Assembly: GCF_012933505.1 (NCBI RefSeq)
Contig: NZ_JABBNB010000015.1
Span: 87,050-151,049, forward strand
Length of the DNA stretch: 64,000 nucleotides
Direction of reading: 5' to 3'
DNA from: Gordonia asplenii
Lineage (GTDB): Bacteria; Actinomycetota; Actinomycetes; Mycobacteriales; Mycobacteriaceae
The position numbers and the translations under genes were made by a program. The notes under the pieces are model-generated. The model had not been told where the DNA came from and ran no database searches. It saw only the letters and a program-made list of their open reading frames with translations. This document shows, one piece after another, positions 24,847 to 33,829 of the stretch (within the stretch, counting starts at the first letter, position 1; every line of letters begins with the position of its first letter).

Positions 24847-26325
24847 ATGCCTACGACCACCGCATCCGCCCTCGACCCCGCGTTGACCCACCGCGACCTC
24901 CTCTACCTGGATGGACGGTGGGTGCCCGGCTCGGGTGGGACCTCTGTCCTGACCTCGCCGGCCACCGGCGCGACGATCGGGCAGACGCCGGTCGGTTCCG
25001 TCGTCGACGTCGACGCCGCGGTATCCGCCGCCCGCTCGGCATTCCCCGATTGGGCTGGTCGGACGCCGGTGCAGCGGTCGGTTGCCCTGCATCGGCTTGC
25101 CGATGAAATCCAAGCGCGCGCAACCGATGTCGCCGCCCTGGTGACGCTGCAGAACGGCATGCCGATCACGTTGTCGACGCCGGCCGAGGGACACGGCCCA
25201 GCCGCGATGCTGCGCTACTACGCCGACCTGATCGTGACCGAGGAACTCGAGACGACGCGCCCGGCCGTCGGCCGGCCAGGTAGCACCGTTGTGCGGTCGA
25301 CGCCGGTCGGAGTGGTAGGCGCAATCGTGCCGTGGAATTTCCCGCAGTCGCTGGCGATGTTCAAACTCGCGCCCGCGCTCGCCGCCGGGTGCACCGTCGT
25401 GATGAAGCCCGCGCCCGAAACCCCTTTGGACGCTTTGGCTCTCGCCGATGCCGCGCACGCCGCCGGGCTGCCTTCCGGGGTGCTCAATGTTGTGCCGGGC
25501 GACGTGGAGGTGGGCCGGGCGCTGGTCGCACACCCCGGCGTCGACAAGGTCGGATTCACCGGTTCCACGGCCGCGGGTCGCGAAATCGGAGAGGTATGCG
25601 GGCGGTTGCTGCGCCCGGTGACCCTGGAACTCGGCGGCAAGAGTGCCGCGATCGTCCTCGACGACGCCGACTTGCCCGCGATGGCGAAGGGACTGGCGTC
25701 GGCCAGCCTGCTCAATACCGGGCAGACGTGCTACTCCTCGACACGAATCCTGGTGCCGCGCAACCGATACGACGACGCGGTGGATGCGATCGCCGAGATG
25801 GCGCGGTCGTTGCCGATCGGCGATCCCTTCGATCCGACAACGCGTGTCGGACCGCTGATCTCTCGCCGCCAGCGTGACCGAGTGCTCGAGTCGATCGGCT
25901 GGGCGGTCGCAGCCGGTGCGGAGATAGCCTGCGGAGGTGTTGTGCCAGAGGGATTCTCAGCGGGAAACTATCTGGCTCCGACGGTGTTGACTCAGCTCGA
26001 CAACAGCTTCGCCATAGCGCGCGACGAGCTGTTCGCCCCCGTGCTGTGCGTGATCGCCTACGACACCGTCGACGACGCCGTCGCAATCGCGAACGATTCC
26101 GACTACGGGCTGGGTGGAACCATCTGGACCAGCGATGAGCAGCGTGCCCTCGACATCGCACCGCGAATCCAGACCGGCGCGGTCGGAATCAACTTCTTCA
26201 GCCTCGACATCGGGGCGCCCTTCGGCGGCGTGAAGGGCTCGGGTCTCGGTCGAGAGCTAGGTCCGGAAGGCCTGGGGGCCTACCGTCGGACGCAGTCGAT
26301 CTACCTGCGGCCGCCCCGGAAGTGA
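24847..26325 (+). CDS. Aldehyde dehydrogenase, partner of the alcohol dehydrogenase
   Basis: 492 residues, full-length ALDH. Asn164 (VPWNFPQ), general base Glu261 (LELGGKSA) and nucleophile Cys295 (NTGQTCYSSTR) are present. It starts 11 bases after the alcohol dehydrogenase stop and follows CTGGAGTCACC, so the two are one operon: alcohol to aldehyde to acid. It is only moderately like the aldehyde dehydrogenase at 8054, so the two may have different chain-length or branch preferences. The pairing of an aryl/allylic-type ADH and ALDH resembles the geraniol/geranial dehydrogenase arrangement of terpene degraders, a clue and not proof of substrate. Confidence 0.92.
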   Translation: MPTTTASALDPALTHRDLLYLDGRWVPGSGGTSVLTSPATGATIGQTPVGSVVDVDAAVSAARSAFPDWAGRTPVQRSVALHRLADEIQARATDVAALVTLQNGMPITLSTPAEGHGPAAMLRYYADLIVTEELETTRPAVGRPGSTVVRSTPVGVVGAIVPWNFPQSLAMFKLAPALAAGCTVVMKPAPETPLDALALADAAHAAGLPSGVLNVVPGDVEVGRALVAHPGVDKVGFTGSTAAGREIGEVCGRLLRPVTLELGGKSAAIVLDDADLPAMAKGLASASLLNTGQTCYSSTRILVPRNRYDDAVDAIAEMARSLPIGDPFDPTTRVGPLISRRQRDRVLESIGWAVAAGAEIACGGVVPEGFSAGNYLAPTVLTQLDNSFAIARDELFAPVLCVIAYDTVDDAVAIANDSDYGLGGTIWTSDEQRALDIAPRIQTGAVGINFFSLDIGAPFGGVKGSGLGRELGPEGLGAYRRTQSIYLRPPRK

Positions 26326-26390
26326 GTCTCCCACCAACCCCGATTCTGCACGCCGCACGACGAAGTGAGGGATGAGATTCGGTATTACCA

Positions 26391-26450
26391 GCTCCCCGCA
26401 CGCCGAAGCGAGCAACGAGCCTCGCCACCGGCTCCCCGAGTGCCGAAGCG
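26391..26450. repeat. CTCCCCGAGTGC-family repeat
   Basis: GCTCCCCGCACGCCGAAGCG and CGGCTCCCCGAGTGCCGAAG, about 40 bp apart, as in the cluster at 18.6 kb. Directly abuts the next dispersed element. Confidence 0.65.
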
Positions 26451-26457
26451 CCCCTCT

Positions 26458-26740
26458 GCTGGTTGAGCCGGGCCGAGGCGCTAGCCGAGGTCCGTGTCGA
26501 AACCCCTGTACCACAACGACTTTCGACGGTCCGCGCCAATGTCGCGATGTCACCCGGCAAGTGTCTCGTGTGCACCCTTCGGATGCACACGCCTCAATGT
26601 TCGACTCCATCACAGTTCGCCAAGTGCGCTACCATCAAATGCATTGTGGTAAAGGGGTTTCGACACGCTCGTCACTTCGACTCGGCTAGCGCCTCGCTCA
26701 GTACGGCGCGCTTGCGCTCCTCGCGGCTCAACCAGCAGAT
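26458..26740. repeat. Dispersed arm-bearing repeat, copy 4
   Basis: Left arm starts GCTGGTTGAGCCGGGCCGAG; right arm ends CGCGGCTCAACCAGCAGAT. The core (26511-26660) is nearly identical to that at 39.05-39.18 kb and contains a perfect 8-bp hairpin CGTGTGCA/TGCACACG (26567-26591). Confidence 0.88.
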
Positions 26741-26760
26741 GCAGTGCCCCGACCGGTGAA

Positions 26761-26822
26761 ACCAGGCTCGGGGAGCGGGGTGACACCGACGCTCGTGCCT
26801 CGCATCGGCACTCGGGGAGTGG
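26761..26822. repeat. CTCCCCGAGTGC-family repeat, reverse orientation
   Basis: GGCTCGGGGAGCGGGG and GGCACTCGGGGAGTGG, facing opposite to the copies at 26.4 kb; the dispersed element sits between them. Confidence 0.6.
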
Positions 26823-26879
26823 ACGGCTGCGTCGCGAAGACTCGCGCTTCGTGATGTTTCCCCGCGCCGATCCCTACCG

Positions 26880-28490
26880 CTACACCTCGATGGTTCCGTC
26901 TTCGTGCCACGACCTCAGTTGGCGTTTGTCCATCTTGCCGACCGTCGTCTTGGGAATCTCCGGCAGAAATGCCCATCGCTCGGGTAGCCACCAGCGGGCC
27001 ACGCGTTCGGACAGGAACGCGACGAGCTCGTTCTGATCAAGCACCGCACCGGGTTTCGCGACGACGCAGGCGAGCGGGCGTTCCTCCCATTTCGGGTCGG
27101 CTACTCCGAAGACGGCGACCTCGGCGACGTCGGGATGCTCCGACAGTGCCGCTTCGAGCTCGACCGTCGAGATCCATTCGCCACCGCTCTTGATGCCGTC
27201 CTTGAGGCGGTCCTTGATGGCGATCCACCCGCCGCGGGCGATCACCCCCAGGTCACCGGTGCGCAGCCAGCCATCGTCGAACGCATCCGCACCGTCGCTC
27301 CCGACGTACCCGCCGGTGATAGTCGCACCGCGCAGCTGAATCTCGCCGACCGACTCACCGTCCCAAGGCAATTCGGCTCCGTCGTCGCCGACGACGCGCG
27401 CCCGTACTCCGGGCACGATATGACCGGTCATCGCCTGCCTGGTAACGGCGTCTTCTGGCGATGTTCCCGGTTCCGACCGCGAAAAGGTCAGCAGCGGACT
27501 GGTTTCCGTCATTCCCCACCCCTGGGTGAGCGTCACGCCGTGGTCGGCGAGCTTGCGCACCAACGACGCCGACAGCGGCGATCCGCCCGACACCGCCAGC
27601 CGCAGACTGGAGTAGTCGACGACGTTCTCGCGCGCATACGTGTCCAAACCGGTCCACAGGGTCGGCACGGCCGCCGTCGCCGTCGGTCGCAACTCGGTGA
27701 TCACCCGCGCGAGATGGTCGACGCGGAGGTGACGATCGCCCAGCACGATGTCGGAGCCGGCGACCCACGCGGCATGCGGCCAGCCCCACGCATTGGCATG
27801 GAACATCGGCACGATGGGGAACACCCGGTCGGCGTCGGAGAAGCCGAATGCGCTGCCGGTCGAGATCTGCAGTGTGTGCAGGTACATCGAACGATGGCTG
27901 TACGCAACGCCTTTCGGATTTCCGGTGGTGCCGCTCGTGTAACAGAGTGCGGCCGCGGTGGTCTCGTCGACGACCGGCCACTCGATCTCCGCACTCGCCG
28001 CGTCGAGCAGATCCGCGTACCGGTGCACCCGGATGGCAGCGGGCAGCCGAGGCGTCGCGGTGCCGACGACGATCACGTGCTCGACGCCGGACAGCCTGCC
28101 CAGTTCGCCGACCGCAGCCAGCGTGTCGACCAGCGTCGAGTCGACGATGATCACTCGGTCGCCTGCGTGTTCGACGATGTAGCCCAACTGATCTCGGTGC
28201 AGTCGTAGATTCAGGGTGTGCAGCACAGCACCGATCGACGGCACCGCGAAGTACGCGGCGAGATGCGCCGGTGTGTTCCAGCACAGCGTCGCGACGACGT
28301 CGCCCGGGCCGACTCCGATGTCGCGCAACGCATTCGCCAGTCGCACTACGTCGTCGCCGACGGCGTCGAACGTACGCTCGGTGACAGTAGTGTCGTCGTA
28401 GTGCACGACGACGCTGTCGGGATGCACGGTGCGGCCGTGCTCGAACAGTGCGGAGACGTTCAGGGGAACGTCCTGCATGGTGGCCTTCAT
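26880..28490 (-). CDS. Medium/long-chain acyl-CoA ligase (AlkK/FadD-like)
   Basis: 536 residues. The AMP-binding motif YTSGTTGNPKGVAYSH, QGWGMTETSPL, the hinge motif DGWLRTGDLG and the C-terminal TVGKMDKRQLR lysine motif (near 523) are all present, so it looks active. The N-terminal stretch (LNVSALFEHGRTVHPD, LNLRLHRDQLGYIVEHAGDR) resembles AlkK-type medium-chain acyl-CoA synthetases. The ATG at 28490 is chosen because GGAG precedes it; GTG 28502 and ATG 28478 are alternatives. It is the one unit of the regulon on the minus strand; operator 28525 lies 34 bp upstream. With the ligase at 20469 broken, this and the one at 9589 would carry acyl activation. Confidence 0.92.
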   Translation of the reverse strand: MKATMQDVPLNVSALFEHGRTVHPDSVVVHYDDTTVTERTFDAVGDDVVRLANALRDIGVGPGDVVATLCWNTPAHLAAYFAVPSIGAVLHTLNLRLHRDQLGYIVEHAGDRVIIVDSTLVDTLAAVGELGRLSGVEHVIVVGTATPRLPAAIRVHRYADLLDAASAEIEWPVVDETTAAALCYTSGTTGNPKGVAYSHRSMYLHTLQISTGSAFGFSDADRVFPIVPMFHANAWGWPHAAWVAGSDIVLGDRHLRVDHLARVITELRPTATAAVPTLWTGLDTYARENVVDYSSLRLAVSGGSPLSASLVRKLADHGVTLTQGWGMTETSPLLTFSRSEPGTSPEDAVTRQAMTGHIVPGVRARVVGDDGAELPWDGESVGEIQLRGATITGGYVGSDGADAFDDGWLRTGDLGVIARGGWIAIKDRLKDGIKSGGEWISTVELEAALSEHPDVAEVAVFGVADPKWEERPLACVVAKPGAVLDQNELVAFLSERVARWWLPERWAFLPEIPKTTVGKMDKRQLRSWHEDGTIEV

Positions 28491-28524
28491 GGCGGTCTCC
28501 ACTTCGTTGGGGCTCTCGTCAGTC

Positions 28525-28544
28525 TAGACCGTACGTACGGTCAG
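28525..28544. promoter_or_regulatory. Palindromic operator site 7, before the minus-strand acyl-CoA ligase gene
   Basis: TAGACCGTACGTACGGTCAG; GACCGTACGTACGGTC (28527-28542) is a perfect 16-bp palindrome, the most symmetric of the seven. The plus-strand side has no clear gene for 580 bp. Confidence 0.8.
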
Positions 28545-28732
28545 TGCTAGTGTTGAGTTCAAGCCACTGCGAAAGGCCCGTGGCAATGCCGTCACTGCTG
28601 GTACGCCGGTGACCCTGACGATCGACACGTTCGACGACGGCGAACCCGTACCCGCGTTCGAGGCTGGTCGCTAGCGGAGTGTCGCGCCTAATGGTATTGA
28701 TATCTTGCGCGCACCCTGCTTAGCCGCATCCT

Positions 28733-28837
28733 GCTGGTTGAGCGAGGCGAAGCCGAGTCGAAACCACTGTGATGCGACGGGTTTCGCAACTGTCCGGCCG
28801 GTGGGGTTTCGACTCGCTCCGCTCGCTCAACCGACAG
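28733..28837. repeat. Dispersed arm-bearing repeat, copy 5 (short)
   Basis: Arms GCTGGTTGAGCGAGGCGAAG ... GAGTCGAAACC and GGTTTCGACTCGCTCCGCTC ... CTCAACC with a core of only about 40 bp. Confidence 0.82.
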
Positions 28838-28910
28838 AGGAACGCTGCCGCAGCTGCATCGCGACGCCAGTGTCCGACGCACGCCGGGCCTCCCCAGACG
28901 CCCAACATCC

Positions 28911-29037
28911 CCGCATCCCCAGGGTCTTTGCAACCGACACCGTGATCGGCGCGCCACCCACGCCGAACACTCACCTACAACCCCGACCGCAGGAGCCACA
29001 CAGCCCTCATCCGCCCCAGCAGTGACAACGAATCGAT
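28911..29037. repeat. 125-bp dispersed repeat, copy 1
   Basis: Shares long matches with 37115-37253, e.g. CACCCACGCCGAAC, TCATCCGCCCCAGCAGTGAC and ACAACGA(A/T)TCGATT. No coding pattern. Confidence 0.7.
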
Positions 29038-29116
29038 TCACCCTGCGACAGCCCCCACATCACCATCGCATCGATACCGGAAACGAGACGCGACACTCCA
29101 CCAGCCTTACCGCGAC

Positions 29117-29122
29117 TATCCT
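29117..29122 (+). promoter_or_regulatory. Candidate -10 box for the AraC gene
   Basis: TATCCT ends seven bases before the GTG at 29130 and there is no ribosome-binding site, which fits a leaderless mRNA. Confidence 0.4.
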
Positions 29123-29129
29123 CGATGCG

Positions 29130-29987
29130 GTGAAGCCGCCTTCCGACGACACCCGTGGCATCATCGCGCCCACGCGGATGATGCGGTTCGTCGACTTCGC
29201 GCGCTACCCCGCGCCAGCCGAGCTCGACGGCCTGGTCAGTTGGTTCTGGTCGGTGAAATGGGACCTCCCAATGGGATTCGTGCACCCGCAACAGGTGTTG
29301 GCTCATCCGGGAGTGAACATCAGCGTCGGCGTCGCGCCGCCGCCCGGTGCCGATCCGCCGCCCGGACCCTATCCGTTGGGAGCCTTCTTCAACGGAGTCA
29401 CCACCACATTGAGCACGCGAACGTTGTCCGGGTCGGGGTGGAACATCGCAGGGCTCACCACGCCGGGAGCGTTCGGCGCGTGGGTCGACGACGTCGGGGC
29501 GTACAACGACACGCACCTGCCACTGTCCGATGTGCTCCCGGTCGCCGCTGATCTGGCGGAAAATGTCGCTGCTCAAGAGTTTTCGGTGGCCGCGGAAACG
29601 ATCGGCGAGGCGTTGATCGCGGCACTCGCCCGACGCCGGGCCGCGCGGATCGCGTCGGCCCGCGAAGTCGCGCGGATCACCGTCGCCGCGCAGGACGACC
29701 GATCGATCCGTACGACGGGGCAGCTGGCGGCGCTCGCCGGAGTCACCGAGCGCACCCTGCAACGAATGTTCGCGTCATTCGTCGGGGTGTCGCCCGCGTG
29801 GGTCATCCGCCGGTATCGGCTGATCGACGCCGCGGAGCACGCCCGAGCGGGCGGCCCGGTCGATTGGGCAGAACTCGCCGTCGACCTCGGCTACGCGGAT
29901 CAGTCGCACCTGACCCGTGACTTCACCGCCACCATCGGCATCTCCCCAGCTGCGTATGCGACACAGCAGACCGGCGAGGAATCATGA
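29130..29987 (+). CDS. AraC-family transcriptional regulator (DUF6597-like N terminus)
   Basis: 285 residues from GTG 29130. The N-terminal half (RYPAPAELDGLVSWFWSVKW, LAHPGVNISVGV) resembles the DUF6597 sensory domain common in actinobacterial AraC proteins. The C-terminal half is an AraC/XylS DNA-binding domain: TTGQLAALAGVTERTLQRMF, then ELAVDLGYADQSHLTRDF and the end signature GISPAAY. A -10-like TATCCT directly upstream suggests leaderless expression; a longer in-frame extension to 29022 lies within a repeat and is less likely. It closes the island and converges with the ketoacyl synthase gene; a strong hairpin overlaps its stop. Confidence 0.87.
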   Translation: MKPPSDDTRGIIAPTRMMRFVDFARYPAPAELDGLVSWFWSVKWDLPMGFVHPQQVLAHPGVNISVGVAPPPGADPPPGPYPLGAFFNGVTTTLSTRTLSGSGWNIAGLTTPGAFGAWVDDVGAYNDTHLPLSDVLPVAADLAENVAAQEFSVAAETIGEALIAALARRRAARIASAREVARITVAAQDDRSIRTTGQLAALAGVTERTLQRMFASFVGVSPAWVIRRYRLIDAAEHARAGGPVDWAELAVDLGYADQSHLTRDFTATIGISPAAYATQQTGEES

Positions 29988-30005
29988 CGAGTCCTCGCCG
30001 GTCTG
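29967..30005. terminator. Strong hairpin between convergent genes
   Basis: A perfect 14-bp stem CAGACCGGCGAGGA/TCCTCGCCGGTCTG with an 11-nt loop, spanning the AraC stop codon. It can end transcription from both sides. Confidence 0.75.
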
Positions 30006-30069
30006 ACGGGTGACGGATCCTGACTGCTGAGTACACGGCTCGACCCGGTGTGCTCAGCTGTGTTGGTGA

Positions 30070-31242
30070 TCAGTCGACCGATTCGCGTCCACCGACGACC
30101 AGCGCGGCGTTGTGCCCGCCCATGCCCAGCGAGGTCTTGAGCGTGAGGCCGGACTCCATCGGCGTACGGCCGTCCAGCAGCCGCGACACCCGCGGCGTAC
30201 TCGTCTGCGGGGTCGCCGGTATCTCCGAGTGCTCGTAGCCAAGAAGGGTGGCCGCCAGCTCCACCATGCCGGCCGCCGCCTGGCAGTGCCCGGCCAGCGG
30301 CTTGACCGAGAACACGTCGGCATTCGGCAGCATCTCCGACGCGATGGCGCCTTCGGCGGCGTCGCATTGCCGGGTTCCGGGGCCGTGAGCGTTGAGATAC
30401 CTGATGTCGTCACCGGTGACCCGGGCAGTCGACAGGGCCTGTTCCACGCAGCCGCGAACGTGCGTCAAGGACGGGTCGACCGAGGTGGCGTGATACCCGT
30501 CATGGCTCAGTGCGCCGCCGAGTACGCTGCCGTAGCGGTCCACACGGGTGCCGCGTGAGAGCGTCATGGCGATCGCGGCTTCACCGAAGATGAATCCGCT
30601 GCTGTCCTCCTGGAAGGGGCGGCAGGCGCTGAGCGGGTCGGTGTCGGTGATCGCGACGCCGAGCTGCACGAACATCGACACGACTTCGCGGCGTGCGGAC
30701 AGGTCGACGGCGACCACGACGACGTCGTCGACCATGTCGGAGTCGAGCCAGGTCTTCGCGGTGATGACCGCTGCCGACCCAGACGTGCACATTGCCGAGA
30801 CAGTCATGGCGGGTCCGTGGAACCCGTAGTCGGTCATCAGCGTCGACACCGGCGTCGACGGTGTGACGGCGACGTACTGCCTGCTGCTGAAACCGCTCGC
30901 ACCCGGTGTCACCATCGAGTACATGTCGAGGTCACCCAGGACGCTTGCCACGATCAGGCCGACGCGGGCGCCGGGGTTCCAGCCTCGTTCGAGCGCGTCT
31001 TCGATCGCTTCCCGTGCGGCCGATCGCATTGCCCGGGCGAACGGAGTCACGCCGTCGGCGGGGTCACCGAGGTCGGCGATACTGGCGACCCAGCCCGGAT
31101 CGTCGAGTGTGCGTCCGAATCCGGGGAGCAGGGCCGCGGCCGACTTGCCGGAGATGAGGCCGTTCCAGAGGGCCTGGCGGCCCCAGCCGTAGGCGCTGAC
31201 AGCGCCGAGACCGATGATGTGTGCGGGGGTTGGGGATGTCAT
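30070..31242 (-). CDS. Beta-ketoacyl-ACP synthase-like condensing enzyme
   Basis: 390 residues of the thiolase-fold KAS I/II group, which joins an acyl thioester to malonyl-ACP. The triad is seen: Cys152 (SAMCTSGSA), His286 (LNAHGPGTRQCD) and His319 with Lys314 (VKPLAGHCQAAAG). Motifs depart from FabF/KasA (TACATS-, NAHGTST- and KS/GH-type consensus), so it is a divergent member, not the housekeeping enzyme. The ATG at 31242 follows GAAGGAAATCC. It stands alone, with no ACP, ketoreductase or acyltransferase next to it. A role in an unusual lipid or single chain extension is possible; the product is unknown. Confidence 0.86.
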   Translation of the reverse strand: MTSPTPAHIIGLGAVSAYGWGRQALWNGLISGKSAAALLPGFGRTLDDPGWVASIADLGDPADGVTPFARAMRSAAREAIEDALERGWNPGARVGLIVASVLGDLDMYSMVTPGASGFSSRQYVAVTPSTPVSTLMTDYGFHGPAMTVSAMCTSGSAAVITAKTWLDSDMVDDVVVVAVDLSARREVVSMFVQLGVAITDTDPLSACRPFQEDSSGFIFGEAAIAMTLSRGTRVDRYGSVLGGALSHDGYHATSVDPSLTHVRGCVEQALSTARVTGDDIRYLNAHGPGTRQCDAAEGAIASEMLPNADVFSVKPLAGHCQAAAGMVELAATLLGYEHSEIPATPQTSTPRVSRLLDGRTPMESGLTLKTSLGMGGHNAALVVGGRESVD

Positions 31243-31452
31243 AGCGGATTTCCTTCGTGAAACTTAATCGGGTTGTGCCGCCGAACAGTTCGGCTGGCAA
31301 ATACAACGATCGACCACTTCGGCTAGTCCGGCTAGACTCTCGATCCGACAAGATTGGACGATTGTCAAGATGAGTTTTGAGGCCGGGCATGGAAACATGG
31401 CTAAAGTCCTTGACCGAGCGCACATCGGAGATCCTGCTGAACGGTTACGGCA

Positions 31453-33795
31453 GTGACTGAAGTAAACAATCTCGGCATCGCCGAGCGCTACCGCCTGCTC
31501 ACTGAACTGAGCCCCGACGCGATCGCCATTCATCAGGACGGCATCGTCGTCTATGTCAACGGTGCGGCACTGCGTTTCGCGGGTCTGGCGACTGCTGACG
31601 AGATGCTGGGCCGACCGATCCTCGACTTCGTTCACCCGGACTCGGTCCAATCCATGGTCGAGCGTCTCATCGCCATGGGGACGCGCGAAGGCGCGTCGAC
31701 GGCGCCCGAAGACGTCTTGATGATGGACGACAAGAAGGTCCCGCGGCTGATGGAGGTGACGTCGGTCCGGACGGTATGGTCGGGCCGGCCCGCCTACCAG
31801 GTGATTCTGCGCGACATCTCCGCCCAGAAGCGGATCGAATCGGCCGAACGGCTGCGCGTCGCCGTCGTCGACCACGTGACGAATGCGGTCGTCAATGTGG
31901 ACCCTGACCTGCGGATCCGGTCCTGGAACCCGGGTGCGGAGCGCATGTTCGGCATCTCTCAATGCGAAGTCCTCGGGCGGTTGTGGACGGAGGTGACCGC
32001 GTCGGATATCGAGCTCGATGCCATGGTGGGCAGCGTCGAGCAGGTCACCTCGGTGTATCGGCGTGCCAGTGGGCGCCGATTCCTCGCCCGGTCGGCGGTC
32101 ACCGCCACCGACGCCGGGTACCTGATCGTCATCAGCACGGCGGGGCGTCCGCTGATGGAACGGCTCGACTCGATTCTGGCGGCGCTTCATCAGGCGGTGA
32201 TCGTCGTCGACGCCGACGGCGCGGTGGAACTGGCGAATCCAGCGGCACATTCGATGTTCGGCCGGGCCGACGAAACGCTTCTCGGCGTGTCCGCGGAATC
32301 GTTGCCGCTGCAGTTTCCCGGAGCGCGCTCGCCCATCACCGACTGCCTGCAGGATGGAACGGCCGCGGCCGATCGGGTCGCCGCACTGCCCGACGCCGCG
32401 GGTGACCGGTGGGTGTTGTGCAGTTGCCGGTGCCTCGACCCCGAGGAGCCGGATTCGTCGGTGCTCGTGTCGATCGTCGACATCTCTGAACAGCATCGTC
32501 GGGTGGTCCAGCTCGACTGGGAGGCGAACCACGACACTCTGACGGCGCTCTTCAACCGTGCCGGGGTCATCCGCGAGATCGGGCGTCGGCTCGGCGAAAT
32601 GGAGTCGGATCACACGATCGTCGTATGCTGCCTCGACGTCAGCGACTTCAGCGCACTCACCGACCTCCTCGGCTTCCAAGAGGCCGACGACGTCCTGAAG
32701 GTGATCGCTCAACGAATCGACGATGCCAGCGGGCACGCGTCGGTCGGCCGGATCGGCGACGCCTCCTTCGTGGTCGTGACGACGACGACGGTGCCGGCGT
32801 CGTATGTGCCCGAACTGGTTGCGAACGTGCACACAGCGGTCAGTCGACCCATCGTGCACGGTGCACGCAGCGATCAAGTCGTACTCGACGTCGGGGTGAC
32901 CATCGGCAACGCCACTCCCCGAACACCGGCCAACCTCGTCGTCGACGCCGCGATCGCGGCGCGGGTGGCCCGGCAGGCCGCGCGGTCCCCGTTCGTCGAG
33001 TTCCGTCCCGAACATCGGGAGGAGCTGGAGCGTCGACGCGAGGTCGAGCGGGAACTGCGCGAGACGCTGCGGACGGACCCGGCCCGACTGCGCGTGGTCT
33101 ACCAGCCGATCGTGCAGATCGACAATCGGCGGGTCACCGCGGTCGAGGCGCTGCTGAGGTGGGATCACCCCGAGCTCGGAACCATCCCACCCGACTCCTT
33201 CATTCCCATCGCCGAAGAGTCCGACCTCATCGATCTGATCGGGACGCATGTGCTCACCCTGGCCGTCGAAGAGTTCGTCGCGACGCCGTGGACGTCGGAG
33301 ATGATCCTGTCGATCAACATGTCGAGGCGACAGCTGACCGATCGTGAGCTGCCCGGTCGGATCGCCGAATGCCTGCGGCTGCGGGGCCTTCCGGCGTCGA
33401 GGTTGTGCGTCGAGGTGACCGAGAGCTCGCTGACCGACGTGTCCGCGGGCGTAGCCGAGATCAGAGAGCTCGGTGTGCTCATCGCGCTCGACGACTTCGG
33501 TACGGGAGCGTCGACGTTGAGCCAGCTGCAGCGGCTCCCCGTCGACTTGGTGAAGACCGACAAACAGTTCGTCGACGCCGTCGTGGAGGAACGCAGCGCC
33601 CGAGTGACCCTGGCCGCCATCGCGAGCATCACCGAGGCGTGCGACATGCAAGTGATAGTCGAGGGCGTCGAGACCGCCGAGCAGGCGGCGATAGTGGCGG
33701 AGTCGGGAGCGACCTTCGCGCAGGGCTACCACTACTCGCGCCCGACGTCGCTGGAGGCGTTGGGGGAGATGCTCGCGGACGGCGGGTCGTTGTAG
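31453..33795 (+). CDS. PAS-GGDEF(degenerate)-EAL cyclic-di-GMP phosphodiesterase
   Basis: 780 residues. Two or three PAS sensor domains (about 10-345; LLTELSPDAIAIHQDGIVVY, AERMFGISQCEVLG, ANPAAHSMFGRADETLLG) lead to a GGDEF domain near 355-510 whose signature reads GRIGDASF (near 432), so diguanylate cyclase activity is probably lost. The EAL domain (from about 540) keeps the key residues: EALLRW (near 562), INMS, VEVTES, ALDDFGTG (near 679), VKTD, EGVET and QGYHYSRP, so c-di-GMP hydrolysis is likely. The dead GGDEF may bind GTP as a regulatory input. GTG 31453 overlaps the stop of a 28-codon upstream frame. Likely cytoplasmic. Confidence 0.9.
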   Translation: MTEVNNLGIAERYRLLTELSPDAIAIHQDGIVVYVNGAALRFAGLATADEMLGRPILDFVHPDSVQSMVERLIAMGTREGASTAPEDVLMMDDKKVPRLMEVTSVRTVWSGRPAYQVILRDISAQKRIESAERLRVAVVDHVTNAVVNVDPDLRIRSWNPGAERMFGISQCEVLGRLWTEVTASDIELDAMVGSVEQVTSVYRRASGRRFLARSAVTATDAGYLIVISTAGRPLMERLDSILAALHQAVIVVDADGAVELANPAAHSMFGRADETLLGVSAESLPLQFPGARSPITDCLQDGTAAADRVAALPDAAGDRWVLCSCRCLDPEEPDSSVLVSIVDISEQHRRVVQLDWEANHDTLTALFNRAGVIREIGRRLGEMESDHTIVVCCLDVSDFSALTDLLGFQEADDVLKVIAQRIDDASGHASVGRIGDASFVVVTTTTVPASYVPELVANVHTAVSRPIVHGARSDQVVLDVGVTIGNATPRTPANLVVDAAIAARVARQAARSPFVEFRPEHREELERRREVERELRETLRTDPARLRVVYQPIVQIDNRRVTAVEALLRWDHPELGTIPPDSFIPIAEESDLIDLIGTHVLTLAVEEFVATPWTSEMILSINMSRRQLTDRELPGRIAECLRLRGLPASRLCVEVTESSLTDVSAGVAEIRELGVLIALDDFGTGASTLSQLQRLPVDLVKTDKQFVDAVVEERSARVTLAAIASITEACDMQVIVEGVETAEQAAIVAESGATFAQGYHYSRPTSLEALGEMLADGGSL

Positions 33796-33829
33796 GGACC
33801 GGTTTCCGGCTCGCGGAGGATCCCGACAC

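Noticed and set aside
28611..28676. Short frame VTLTIDTFDDGEPVPAFEAGR after operator 7
   Set aside because: Only 21 codons; a faint likeness to a PEBP/YbhB N terminus but too short to call a gene or remnant.
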